NCBI GenBank assembly: GCA_023374045.1
Contig: CM041783.1
Span: forward strand, 93,779,298 to 93,843,297
Direction: 5' to 3'
DNA: 64,000 bases
Source of the DNA: Limonium bicolor
Taxonomy: Eukaryota > Streptophyta > Magnoliopsida > Caryophyllales > Plumbaginaceae
Of the stretch, positions 1-11,495 are shown one piece after another. Position numbers and translations under genes: made by a program. The stretch's first letter is position 1; each line of letters begins with the position of its first letter. Under the pieces are notes generated by a model. That model was not told where the DNA came from. It saw nothing but the letters and a program-made list of their open reading frames with translations, and ran no database searches.

Positions 1-2426
1 AAACATGTAGGAAACATGTGGAAAGATTGTGGAATGAATGGGAAAAGATTGGGGTGAATTTGGAGTTCAAAATGAGGAGAAAAGCACTTTGGAAAATAGG
101 TTCTGCTGTGGACCGCCCCTAGGGACCGCCCCTGTGGGGAGGTCCAGGCAAATCGTGCAGGAAATTAGCTTCTGGTTGGGACCGCCCCTGGGACCGCCCC
201 AGAGGGCGGTCCAGTGCAGAGAAAAAGAAAAATTTTGTTTTTGGCTTCTAATGATGGGGGATTGAATGGTAATGGTTTTAGATGATGTTTAGGCCTTGTT
301 TGGTGACATGTAAAGGCCTTAAGAGGTGTAAACAAGTGTTATGAATTCCTAGTAAGAATTGAGAAAGTAGCTAAGGAGTTTTTAGTGGATGTTTAAAGGT
401 GAGTTTAAGTGCCTAAATGGTATTAGGACACATGGGGGAACTTGTGGATAAGTTTGGAGTTGAAAAGAGAATTTAGAAACAAGGTTCTGGAGCCGACCGA
501 CCTTAGGACCGGACTTGCAAGGTCGGTCGAGCTCAAATTACACTACCAGAGAAAGTTTCTGGAATGGACCGACCTTGGGACCGGACTTGCAAGGTCGGTC
601 GGGCATGTATTTTGTACGGTAATAAGTCTCTGGAATCGACCGAACATGGGACCGGACTTGGCAAGTTCGGTCGAGCTTAAATTTCCCTCGGGGAAACTCT
701 CGGGAATGGACCGACCTTGGGACCGGACTTGCAAGGTGGTGGGGTAGAATTTTCAAACGATGAAGTGTTCTGGAATGGACCGACCTTAGGTAAGGTCGGT
801 CGGAAGTTCGGTCGGGCCTAAAAATAAAAATAAAAAAAAGAAATTCTAAATCCTAAGAAAGGTAATAGGTAATAAGGTAAACCTTTGGTAGGGTGGTAAT
901 GATTAGGACCCTAGGAACTTAAGGGATTAAGTTAAGTTAAGTATAAACTTAAAAGTTTAAGGTTAAGTTGTAAGATTAAGTTGTAAGACTTAAGAGGTGT
1001 TAGGTGGGAATCATTAAGGGATTAAGTAAGTTAAGCAAGTTAAGTAAGTTGAATTAAGTTAAGTGATTAACAACCTAAAACTGAATGAATGTTTTAGGAC
1101 TTGGGAATTGGACTCCGGAAGAGAGTAAGCAACTGAACGACCAACGGTGAACGGTACAGTTCTCTTGTGACCTGCTTGCTAACGAGGTGTCCCTCGGCTT
1201 GTGTGCTATTTGTTTTGTGTGCTCACTAAACAAGATAAAGCATGCAACTGGAATATATTATATTTATTGTATTGTTGTGTGATGTTTGAAAACTAACACA
1301 GCATACCGTGAGAACTTACTAACCAATGTTTAGTAAGGAATTGAGTGAGACTAAGGAACGCCCCTAATAAGGGACGATATGAACCGAAAGAGGTTAACCA
1401 ACAAATAGAGTCTTGAGATTACTACTAACTGGAACTTGAGTGAGGAAACCCGGGACCGATCTCCGGTCATGCATGCTAAGAAAAGGGGGTCGTTATCTAT
1501 AGCAGATTCGACCTCCGATTAAGGACTTGGTTTCGGACTTGTAGCCTAGGGCCGGTCGCCGGCTCAGCTGCGCTGGACTCCCGTCCAGAGTAGGTGGCAT
1601 TAAGATGGTGTGGTGGGATCACCTAAATCCCAGGTTCGAATTAAGCTACAACCATTCCCTTCCAGGAACGGTTTGTATATTGAGATTAAGTTAAGATTAA
1701 GGCTAAGGTAAGGTTAAGATAAGTTGCAACCATTCCTTATTAAAGGATGGTTTGTATTGTTAAGTTTAAGATTAAGGTAAGGTTAAGATGAATTGCAACC
1801 ACTCCTTATTAAAGGATGGTTGTTTCTAAGATTAAGATAAGACTAAGAGTGAGGTGAGATAAGGATGGACTAAGATTAAGAGGGAACATTACTTAAGGAG
1901 TTAAATAATTAACTCCCTAATTAGGGGAACGCATTTAAGTCGTTCATTGTGTGTGAACTTTGATTGTTCATATATGGATTGTTGTTTACAGCATTTACTA
2001 TTATGTTGTGCATTTAATCAACCTCCATGCTATCGACAATTAGTCGTCGTAGCCACGTTAGCTTGGGGGCCATGAGGGGATCGTACCAGCATTCGTGCTG
2101 ACCCCCTTTGGGGGCTGTTTTTACTACACAGGTACATCAGGATGCGGCTGTCGCGAGAGTAAGAAGGGGTACAAGTGTTACGGCTTAAGTGTGGCCTACG
2201 AGTTGTGCATGTACACTCGTATGGCAATTTGAGTTAGTAAGATGTATAGGATGTGAGGGGGTTGTAAGAAGGATATGTAAATGGTTAAGATTGTTGTACT
2301 AATGTTCGGTATATTCTGTAGTCAGACCGTGGCAAGGTCCTGGATTGTAAAGAATTCCGCTGTGACATGTATATATATATGCTGTTAAGTTGCGAGACCA
2401 CAATTGGATTGAGTTGGGGTGTTACA
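1..2426 (+). repeat. A1 5' LTR, right half
   Basis: Collinear and nearly identical with 9859-12275. It ends in GGGGTGTTACA just before the primer site. It holds the same internal repeats as the 3' LTR: GACCGCCCC dyads (110-214), five hairpin repeats of about 71 bp (487-817), a TTAAG-rich stretch (about 915-1075) and three ACCATTCC...GGATGGT hairpins (1646-1826). A 12-bp difference between the two LTRs lies in the GACCGCCCC block, where this copy has one more unit. No gene is present. Confidence 0.93.
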
Positions 2427-2430
2427 AAAG

Positions 2431-2457
2431 TGGTATCAGAGCGTAGTTACGCTCTGA
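2431..2457 (+). promoter_or_regulatory. A1 primer binding site overlapping a 22-bp dyad
   Basis: TGGTATCAGAGC (2431-2442) lies 4 bp after the LTR end and is the classic sequence complementary to the 3' end of initiator methionine tRNA. Its last seven bases fall in a dyad: TCAGAGCGTA (2436-2445) and TACGCTCTGA (2448-2457) are perfect 10-bp inverted arms separated by GT. The same arrangement is seen in A2 and, with different inner bases, in B1. Confidence 0.9.
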
Positions 2458-5400
2458 AGACAAGAAATACCGAACTTAGGGGAATATTGAGGTTGAGATT
2501 GAGTTATGGGCTAAGGGTTGAGAGATAGAGTGAGAGGTGCGTTAGTCAGGACTTCCCGGTGTTTACCGGATATCCATAGTACCTAGACCCGCCCTCCACA
2601 TCCCTAACCCTGAATATGTGGAACAAACGCCAGAGAGAAGAAAGCCTTCTCTTACTCGGGGGAACCCGATCTGGCAGTTAGCTAACAGTAAGCAATACGA
2701 GAAACATCTTGTTGCATAACAGTTAAGGAGAACTGGGAGATTTTTTAATGGAGCGCATCGGCGAAACAGGCGCTACCAATGGAACCTTACCAGTAAAAGA
2801 ACGGTAATTACCGGCAACATGGGTCGACATGCTACGCAGTCGAAATAACCCGCAATACCAATGGTAAGTAAAGCACTACGAGTGCAATGGATAAGGAAAA
2901 GGGGAAGTGACATGAGTACCGGACAGTGGTCCGAAGGAGCATAACAGTAGGATAATACAGAGCATGAGGATTGAGATTACTGGAAGGTCCAGTTAAGAAA
3001 CGGGAACTCATATAAATTGTTTACCGAAATAGGACTACGATGTAATGCCTAAAGGAGAATCATTACTGAGTAACCACAACAAAATGTGTGGAGACAGGAG
3101 CGAGAATTAAGACATAAGAAAATGTTAATGGATTCCCTCAGAAAGAGGAATGCCCTAATAGATGACAGTACTGTCAAACAACAAGGAAACTGCCGGATGG
3201 ACGGTTATCCAAAATAAGAGATTATCGAAGGAGTCCCGAGGACTACCAACTACATAGAAATTAGAAGGAAGTGTTACTACCGATGTACCTCGTACCAATA
3301 ACCCATCCTGCATGGCGCACTTGCCATAGCAAGTGCTACCACGGTTAAGCTACACGAAAAGCCATCAAGGCGAGATAGGAGAACGCTACAGTTGTAACAC
3401 ATATTAATACCGGATTGTAAATCCATGAGAACAGAAAAATAAGACCTTGGAAAGGCCCGACGGCCTGACCATGATGAGATGAGGTGATACACCAGTCAGC
3501 CGGGAGCGGAACTCAGACAAAGTATAAAACCGTATAAATATTAGTAACGGTATAACCCACAACAACAACTGACAGTACGGTAAGAACACCAATCTGAAAC
3601 AAACTCCACGAGGGGAAAAACCTAAGAGATCGCTCGGGACCCGAGCAAACAAAAATAAGCAATAATATACAAGGGATGTATTATAAGATACTATTGAGAA
3701 TGTGAAAGCAACGGATTCTACGAAAACGGATAAGACTCCTAGGGTGACCAGTTAAGAATACCGATAACAACATTCTTCAATGAAGATGTTGGAAAACCCA
3801 GAAAACAAGGATAAAAGAAATAAACGTAAGCTATAACCTACTAAGGATTAAAGTCGGACAACCCTGGAAAAGGAGAGCTCAGAGGACTACCCCCACAGAG
3901 CGGGCATAGTCGAGCCGAACAACTGATGAATGACAGTTAACACTGTTTGTTTAACTCATTAACACCCAAGTATGATTGATCATCAACGGGTGGCATAGTC
4001 AACGGAAGTTGAACGAAGCGTTGAGATGGAAGTATAAAACGACAGGATGATATCCAACTTGGACACCGCAAGGCAAACGCCTAATACGAACCTAACCTTG
4101 ACTATTAAAAGACATAAGTCTAGTAAAAATGACGGTATTGTCAAGGACATTAAATAACCTCAGATCACCTGAACAACTTCCATAGCAGGAAGCAGGATGC
4201 AGCAACTTACAATGAAACCCGATACTACATTTAGTGTATAACCTAACGGTGGATAGTGCTCAAGAAACCAGAATCTTAAGAGAATGACCTGCAGATGAGT
4301 AAGCACAAATAATGAACTGAGACATTTAGTACTAAGAGCCTACGAGCCAAGGATGTTAACCACATCAGAGCCCGAGGTGCAGTAAGTTATAAGAGAGCTT
4401 GTTTAAGCCACGAAAGGACTACAATTTGTAGATATGAACGGTTACCAAACCTATAACTTAGATTGGGAAGAACATTACCAAGAAAGGGTACCGATGAGAA
4501 TATTGAGATAATGCTAAGGACAGGAGCGGAGAACGAACCATGCCTTTTAGGGTGGGGATACCCTCCTTATTGTGAGGCCATGGGTGGGAATAAACCCCTC
4601 AAAAGGGCTTTCACATATTAGAGATAAATACACTTTATTTAGAAAATGGAAACTATGAACCTTGAGATTACTTTAGAACATACCAGATACACTTGAGTAA
4701 TAAGGAAGGTTGCACAGATAGACCCCATATCCAACACCCAGGATGTAAGAATTAGTAATGGTCAGAGATAAACATTGTGACTGCACATTATGGCACGTCA
4801 ATTAATCAATGCTCAGAGGAGCTTGTGATTCAGTGGATGACTTCTTCAGTAACCAGTTAAACTACATGGTAGATAACATCACTAAGGATGAAAGAAAGCG
4901 AAAGAAATTAGCCTACTACGAATCTGAGATTAGAGCATAACATCTTCATATCAAGAGTCAACTATTTACAACACGGTACGACAACCGCCAACCCGGAATG
5001 AGAGAACTCCCAGTGTGTTTACACCAAGAAGGGATTGAGTATAAGGTAAGACATTAGAATAAGTGAATAAGAGGTTGCACCATCAATGGGCAACATGGTA
5101 AGGGCCAACTACCACGGTAGTAGTGGTCGTGAGTACAATAGTTAGAAAGGTGGATTAAGTCATGGTGCGCGGTAAGGCGACCATTATGAATGAGCCGTCA
5201 AATATTGACACTGAGGCAATTAGATTTATGAGTTAAGACCAGTATAAGTAAGAAAATAAGATGGTAGACGAACTGAGCATTGGTGCCAGTAGTCTGGACC
5301 TGGTTAAATAAGATTTCGCAGGAAGCACACTACCCATTCCTTAAGGAACTGGAAGTGCATTCCTAGTAGCATAAATATGAGAAACAAAATAAGAGGCTCT

Positions 5401-5899
5401 ACGGAAAGAGACCTCAATATTAAGAGACCGAATCAGTACGGGATACAGAAAGAGCTAGAGCATACAATACCAAGAACACAATAATGGATTTCCCTTGATT
5501 AACTTCAAGAAGAACAATAAATGTTATTATGGAACGATGAAAGAGGAGATTGACAACAGAATACTTCATAATTAGCAATAGCTAAACGTGTGACGGACAC
5601 TATGAGTTTACTAAAACGAGACGTGGTACGACTGCACCCCACAGGGGCTTGCAGGCCCGACACGCTCATTTATGAGTTAGTTGGGTAAGTAGTAATGTAC
5701 CAGTAAGGTACCCCATGCATGTAGACGAGTAGTGTAAAGAACACGGGAGGTAGTCGACTCCGTACCACGGACAACGATGCAAGATCACACAAGAGCAGCT
5801 ACTACCACAGACAGCCGAAGAGAAGAATTCAGTTGAACCAGCAACACAGAGGAACCAGAGAACAGATAATTAAGGACTATGAAGTGCGAAGAGCACGGA
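2458..5899 (+). other. A1 internal region, decayed gag-pol, no usable frame
   Basis: By position this should be gag, protease, reverse transcriptase and RNase H, but every frame is full of stops and I recognise no domain with confidence. A short CX2C-like trace sits near 3270-3290, where gag zinc knuckles are expected. A hairpin with arms GCACTTGC/GCAAGTGC lies at 3317-3336. The stretch 5620-5770 is clearly similar to B2 60056-60200 and to A2 about 43860-44030, so A and B internal regions share ancestry. No intact CDS is claimed. Confidence 0.6.
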
Positions 5900-6386
5900 T
5901 TGTTAAGTACAGACATTGAACATGTCTTAAGATGTAAGGGTTAAGACTGTAAAGTGCAATATGCACTAAACAGTAGTTTCAGACTAAGAATCATCCTCAG
6001 ACCAAAGGTCAATTGGGGAGAACAATTTATACATTCGAGAAAATACTAAGAGTATGAGCGCAAGATCTTCAAGGAGAATGGATAGACGAGTTACAACTCA
6101 TTAAGGCCGTGTATATATAAAGATAACACGTGTCCATTGAGACAATTAAACCTAAGATTATCAGAGTCGCGCAGCGGAAGCTAGCAGACCACTACTTTGA
6201 GATTAGACCAAACTAAGTTAAGAATACGGTATAAGTACCGTTAAGAATCCTCGATACAGAGACTAAGTCATTTCTGATCGAATTATAAGTAAGATAGATG
6301 GCGTGGAAGCTAGAATGCTTGGTGAGAATTAGACATCTTGAACTTATGTTCAAAGATGATGTGACGCTGATTACGTGGGCGTAATC
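5900..6386 (+). pseudogene. A1 integrase C-terminal remnant
   Basis: In one frame around 6000-6130 the translation keeps traces of the integrase core (TKGQ, then DLQGEW, then DELQLIKAVYI), matching the usual chromovirus order of a PQTDGQ..RTIQTLE motif followed by a W-[DE]-[DE]-x-L-x-LI motif. Further on, PLRILDTETK (about 6240-6270) resembles the RILD segment near the chromovirus integrase C-terminus, readable intact in B1. Stops interrupt it throughout, including TAA and another TAA after KAVYI (6113-6125), which A2 shares. It is a dead pol remnant; what A supplies to its own mobility is unknown. Confidence 0.55.
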
Positions 6387-6404
6387 CATTTTAAGGGGGG
6401 TAGA
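6369..6404 (+). promoter_or_regulatory. Internal polypurine-tract-like site with preceding hairpin (A1)
   Basis: TTTTAAGGGGGGTAGA (about 6389-6404) is identical to the true polypurine tract at 7550-7565 but lies about 1.16 kb upstream of the 3' LTR, right after the integrase remnant. It follows a hairpin with 7-bp arms GATTACG (6369-6375) and CGTAATC (6380-6386) and a TGGG loop. It could prime extra plus-strand synthesis, or mark an old element end. Function is inferred only. Confidence 0.6.
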
Positions 6405-7529
6405 GCGAAAACCGCTTAGCGTATGTTTGTGTACTGAGTACATAAACTACGGTGTGCATAGCACAAAATAATTTGAGAATATGTTTTACATAAACATTTT
6501 AAGATAAATCATGGTTATTGCACACAGAAGATGTGAATACCATACATATTAAGTACCTATCTTGTTAACTCCGGTGTGAGTACAAGTTAAAAGAATTAAG
6601 GAAGAGGTTTAAGGAGACTTAAGGAATAAGGAATATATGAGGTATAAGTCGATATGAGACTATGTGTGAGATAAGAATAAGATAACATTATGAGATACAA
6701 TTTGATATGAATATGAGGAAGGAAATTGTAATGCTATGAGATATAAGATGGTGAGAATTGGTATGGGACAGTTATAAACTTAGTAGGAATTTAAGTCTTG
6801 AGGTAATTACTAAGAGATGAATCGGGAATGTTTGATGGACTTAGTCCACACTTTGGAGATGTATTGATTATGATTAGAAGAACTAAAAAGATAAAAAAAA
6901 ATTGGACATGAGTGAATTACCTGATGTTTGAAAATGGCGTGGGAGGTGGAACTTGATTTTCTAGGGATCAAGGGAACCGAACACAAATTGGAGTGGAAGG
7001 ATGGTTCTACACTGATGCTGATCACATCAGGGTAGGATTATTCCTGAAACTCCCTACCAGTGGTCACAATTAAATCACACTAAGGATAGAGGCGTTAGTA
7101 TAAAATGAAATTGGAGTTGCTTGTATTTTTAATTAGAGGAATTATTCCTCACATGACCTCGTAAAAAGGATTACCTTTTTACTGAGTCTCGCCCATGAAG
7201 TCGAGGACGCACGAGCCTTTGTCTTCGGACCGGTGACATGGGGAGAGCAGAGTGTTTTGTATTCTGGCCCATGGTGACGAGGACGAATGAGCCATTGTCT
7301 ACGGACCGGTGACATGGGAGAATATGTTGGAAGTTATGTGAATGTTTTAATCATCAAAAAGGAACAAAAGGAATTTTGAGTGCTACACATGCTTAAGCAT
7401 GTTGTGTGATATTTAAGTATAAGAATATGATGGATCTAATGATCCAATGAGATTAAGTATACATAAGTATGATCTATATGATCTAAGGAATGAGGTAAGA
7501 CATGTATTCTAATAAGATAAGATGCATGG
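6405..7529 (+). other. A1 non-coding region between the two polypurine tracts
   Basis: AT-rich, no gene seen. It contains a module at about 6945-7062 shared with A2 (about 42485-42615) and, at a different relative place, with B1 (17550-17700). At about 7190-7316 two imperfect copies of a unit of about 76 bp each hold GAGGACG, a GAGCC..TTGTCT segment and CGGACCGGTGACATGGG. A2 carries the same pair at about 42230-42360. Confidence 0.6.
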
Positions 7530-7566
7530 GAACTTTGGGGACAAAGTTCTTTTAAGGGGGGTAGAT
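7530..7566 (+). promoter_or_regulatory. A1 polypurine tract with upstream hairpin
   Basis: The hairpin GAACTTTG (7530-7537), loop GGGA, CAAAGTTC (7542-7549) is followed at once by TTTTAAGGGGGGTAGA (7550-7565) and one T before the LTR starts at 7567. The purine run is the expected plus-strand primer of Ty3/gypsy elements. The hairpin recurs with different stem bases at the other tracts of this window. Confidence 0.88.
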
Positions 7567-7829
7567 TGAAATACCCCAAACCTAAGTATGCTAAGTAAAC
7601 ATCAAATTATGATGTAGTCAGGCTAGAATATGCCTTAGAAAGATTGGTAGACAATTTAAAACAAGGAAAACACAAGAAAATGCCTTAAGGGCAATTAGGG
7701 CAAAAATGTGCTCTAAGCTTGGAGAGACTTGGGTAGTACCCAAATATCATGATAAGACCTTAGTAATATTCTAATGGTCATTTAAATCAATTAGCAAAGA
7801 AAACCAAGCTTGAAAACAAGCTAAAACAC

Positions 7830-7863
7830 AAAATGTGCTTTAAGAAGTCTTAAAGCACATTTT
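7830..7863. repeat. Perfect 34-bp palindrome in A1 U3
   Basis: Arms AAAATGTGCTTTAAGA (7830-7845) and TCTTAAAGCACATTTT (7848-7863) are exact inverted copies around AG. The same palindrome is in both A2 LTRs: 41684-41717 (perfect) and 51603-51636 (one mismatch). It may be a factor-binding dyad in the LTR promoter. Confidence 0.9.
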
Positions 7864-8183
7864 TGAGAAATTGTGTCTTAGATTGAGTTTTGAGTGGCTA
7901 GATGTCCATCATTACTCTTTAATCAACATGTGTACTAATTAGTATCACATTAGGAAGTCTAAATCAATGGGAAACCAAAATTTCCTGAATATGTGCACTA
8001 ATTAGTGAATAGTACTCAAATAGTGCTAGTTTTGACTTAAGTCAACTTTAATTAGCCAAATGGCCAAACAAGGCCTTATGTATCTTGTATACCAAGGGGG
8101 GACGGTTTTTAATGGTGACTCACCATTAGTAGCCAGCACATTAAAGGAAATGAGAGGAAAAGTAGTAAGTTCACTATTCACCC

Positions 8184-8199
8184 TTTTATAAGATAAATA
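8184..8199 (+). promoter_or_regulatory. TATA-like box of A1 LTR promoter
   Basis: TTTTATAAGATAAATA is followed within 20-40 bp by a CT-rich stretch, a common plant promoter layout. The matching spot in A2 reads TTTAAAAAGCAAAATA on its strand, and AGATAAATAT also occurs at the presumed B1 promoter (near 13790, minus strand). Confidence 0.55.
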
Positions 8200-8327
8200 T
8201 CTTCTTTAGCTTACCTCTCTCCTCTCTTCTTCATTTCCCTTCTTCTTCCACGGTTTTCTTCTTATTCTCTCTGTTCTAAACCGTTCCCAAGCAGCCCCAT
8301 TGTTGCCTCACCTTGCCTTGTCCATAA

Positions 8328-8498
8328 CTTGCTCATTTTAGCTCCAAATCAAAAACTAAGCATGGATTTCTCTTAGTTAGACCAAGGCCTTGCTTCCTAT
8401 CTTTTCAAAATTTGAAAAGCCTCATTTTGGAGCCATGGGAAATCGCCATCGAAGGGGGAAAAATAAGTTTGAAGAGCTCATTAGCTTCTCCATTCTCT
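8328..8498 (+). other. A1 leader frame open for 57 codons, conserved with A2
   Basis: Just downstream of the presumed start site, one frame stays open from after a TAA (8325) to TAA (8499). It aligns without indels to the same frame of the A2 leader, sharing LLVRPRP and FLSFQ. A1 has no ATG at the left edge. Just after the A1 stop, AG|GTAAAG (8503) matches a splice donor, and A2 has AAG|GTAAGG at the same spot. It could be an old leader exon or just an indel-free stretch. No domain is recognised. Confidence 0.25.
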
Positions 8499-9133
8499 TA
8501 AGGTAAAGAATATGTAAGAAAAACTAGGTTTCCACCATTCTTCTCCATTACCGAAAATTTATACTCATGGGGCTTCGTTTTTATGCCTTGTTCTAGCTTG
8601 TTTTCTATTCTCCAAGGGCTAGAGGAGGTCCTTCTTGATTCATATCCAAGCCTACCTTAAGACCTCAAGGTAAAATATTCATTATAAGACCTTAAAACAC
8701 ATTTTTAACCTAGGTTTTTATTCCTTGAGGTTGATGTATTGTTTAGTACTCATATGAGTCATTGAATATTGATTAGAACATTGGCAAGGGGAATTTAAGT
8801 GGTGGCCGAGATTCATGCAAGAAGAAGGTCTAAGGAGGAAGTTAAGATAAGCTTGAGAAAACAAGGTAAAATGCTTACCTAATGGTGGTTTAAGTTTTAA
8901 GGGATGAGATTTAGATAAGTACTAATGTGGCTTAAATCTTAGATTATGTAATTGGTTATATAACCTAAGAAAAGAACTTAAGCAATCTTATGAACTTGTG
9001 ACTAAGGAGCCAAAGGAAATGAGTTAGTAATATAAGTTTAAGATGAGTTTTAAGAGCATTATAACTACTATGAGATTGATGGGTGTATTTGCAGGTGGAA
9101 AGCTTTTATTGTGGGAAATTCAGTGTTTAAATT

Positions 9134-9205
9134 CATGTCATTTAAGGGCCTAAGAGCCATGTCATTTAAGGGCCTAAGAGCCATGTCATTTAAGAGCCTT
9201 AGTGC
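9134..9205 (+). repeat. 24-bp tandem repeat, three copies (A1 LTR)
   Basis: Unit CATGTCATTTAAGGGCCTAA plus GAGC at 9134, 9158 and 9182, the last diverged. The matching place in A2 has about two diverged units (near 40360-40400), so copy number changed between the copies. Confidence 0.85.
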
Positions 9206-9967
9206 TATGCAATTTAAGATTATTGCACTATATTGAGTTATTATGAATGAGTTGATTTGGATGAGAAACTATGATGAGAAAAGACTTGATGTATGTGAGA
9301 TGGTTGAATGAGGAAAATAATGCATATGGGCATGATAATATACTAGAGAAACTATGGCAAAATTTGAGTAGGAAACTAAGCGTTTAGGGTGTTCTAAGGA
9401 GATTTTATGACTAAGGATGTTCTAGTGAGCACTAAGGGTTGATTGGTGAAAATGGATAAACCATGGAGTTCTTGAGTACTAGGAAGACCTAGGAATGTAT
9501 AAGAGGGACTAGGGGTTATAATGGTGAATTTCATGCACCAAAACCATGGTTAAGGAAGCTAGGAAACTTGTACAAAGTTTGAAGGAAAAATAAGGTATAA
9601 TGACTTATAAGGATGTAAGCATGTGCTAGATTATATATGACTTTGAGAAGTTTGAGTAAGGCAAATGGGTGTGCAAAATGATGCTTGAGGAGTAGTTGAG
9701 ATGGTGGTAAAGAAACATAATGATTAGTTGAGGTCTTAGGCAAAGTCACAAGAGGGAAGTGTAAGAAATCAAGTGTTAAGTGTAAGAATTTTTGTAAGAA
9801 ATTGAGTGCCAAGTTTGGTGATTTTTGAGGTAGATTTAGTGCATGTTTTAAGGTGTTTAAACATGTAGGAAACATGTGGAAAGATTTTGGAATGAATGGG
9901 AAAAGATTGGGGTGAATTTGGAGTTCAAAATGAGGAGAAAAGCACTTTGGAAAATAGGTTCTGCTGT

Positions 9968-10060
9968 GGACCGCCCCTAGGGACCGCCCCTGTGGGGAGG
10001 TCCAGGCAAATCGTGCAGGAAATTAGCTTCTGGTTGGGACCGCCCCAGAGGGGCGGTCCA
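9968..10060 (+). repeat. GACCGCCCC dyad block (A1 3' LTR)
   Basis: GGACCGCCCC occurs three times with inverted partners such as GGGGCGGTCC. The 5' LTR copy (110-214) has one further unit. GC-rich against AT-rich surroundings. Confidence 0.85.
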
Positions 10061-10332
10061 GTGCAGAGAAAAAGAAAATTTTTGTTTTTGGCTTCTAATG
10101 ATGGGGGATTGAATGGTAATGGTTTTAGATGATGTTTAGGCCTTGTTTGGTGACATGTAAAGGCCTTAAGAGGTGTAAACAAGTGTTATGAATTCCTAGT
10201 AAGAATGAGAAAGTAGCTAAGGAGTTTTTAGTGGATGTTTAAAGGTGAGTTTAAGTGCCTAAATGGTATTAGGACACATGGGGGAACTTGTGGAGAAGTT
10301 TGGAGTTGAAAAGAGAATTTAGAAACAAGGTT

Positions 10333-10665
10333 CTGGAGCCGACCGACCTTAGGACCGGACTTGCAAGGTCGGTCGAGCTCAAATTACACTACCAGAGAAA
10401 GTTTCTGGAATGGACCGACCTTGGGACCGGACTTGCAAGGTCGGTCGGGCATGTATTTTGTACGGTAATAAGTCTCTGGAATCGACCGAACATGGGACCG
10501 GACTTGGCAAGTTCGGTTGAGCTTAAATTTCCCTCGGGGAAACTCTCGGGAATGGATCGACCTTGGGACCGGACTTGCAAGGTCGGTCGGGGTAGAATTT
10601 TCAAACAATGAAGTGTTCTGGAATGGACCGACCTTAGGTAAGGTCGGTCGGAAGTTCGGTCGGGC
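10333..10665 (+). repeat. 71-bp tandem repeats, each with a GC-rich hairpin (A1 3' LTR)
   Basis: Five units of 69-72 bp, each opening with CTGGAATGG or a close variant and holding arms like GACCGACCTT and AAGGTCGGTC around a loop containing GGACCGGACTTG. The 5' LTR copy is at 487-817, with starts near 487, 559, 630, 701 and 770. One unit carries changes in both arms (GACCGAAC / GTTCGGTC). The same repeat frame in A2 has different arms. Confidence 0.9.
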
Positions 10666-11495
10666 CTAAAAATAAAAATAAAAAAAAAGAAATTCTAAAT
10701 CCTAAGAAAGGTAATAGGTAATAAGGTAAACCTTTGGTAGGGTGGTAATGATTAGGACCCTAGGAACTTAAGGGATTAAGTTAAGTTAAGTATAAACTTA
10801 AAAGTTTAAGGTTAAGTTGTAAGATTAAGTTGTAAGACTTAAGAGGTGTTAGGTGGGAATCATTAAGGGATTAAGTAAGTTAAGCAAGTTAAGTAAGTTG
10901 AATTAAGTTAAGTGATTAACAACCTAAAACTGAATGAATGTTTTAGGACTTGGGAATTGGACTCCGGAAGAGAGTAAGCAACTGAACGACCAACGGTGAA
11001 CGGTACAGTTCTCTTGTGACCTGCTTGCTAACGAGGTGTCCCTCGGCTTGTGTGCTATTTGTTTTGTGTGCTCACTAAACAAGATAAAGCATGCAACCGG
11101 AATATATTATATTTATTGTATTGTTGTGTGATGTTTGAAAACTAACACAGCATACCGTGAGAACTTACTAACCAATGTTTAGTAAGGAATTGAGTGAGAC
11201 TAAGGAACGCCCCTAATAAGGGACGATATGAACCGAAAGAGGTTAACCAACAAACAGAGTCTTGAGATTACTACTAACTGGAACTTGAGTGAGGAAACCC
11301 GGGACCGATCTCCGGTCATGCATGCTAAGAAAAGGGGGTCGTTATCTATAGCAGATTCGACCTCCGATTAAGGACTTGTCTTCGGACTTGTAGCCTAGGG
11401 CCGGTCGCCGGCTCAGCTGCGCTGGACTCCCGTCCAGAGTAGGTGGCATTAAGATGGTGCGGTGGGATCACCTAAATCCCAGGTTCGAATTAAGC

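Noticed and set aside
1620..1660. GGTTCGAAT T-loop-like word suggesting a tRNA gene
   Set aside because: No acceptor stem or anticodon arm can be formed around it; it recurs only as part of the A LTR.
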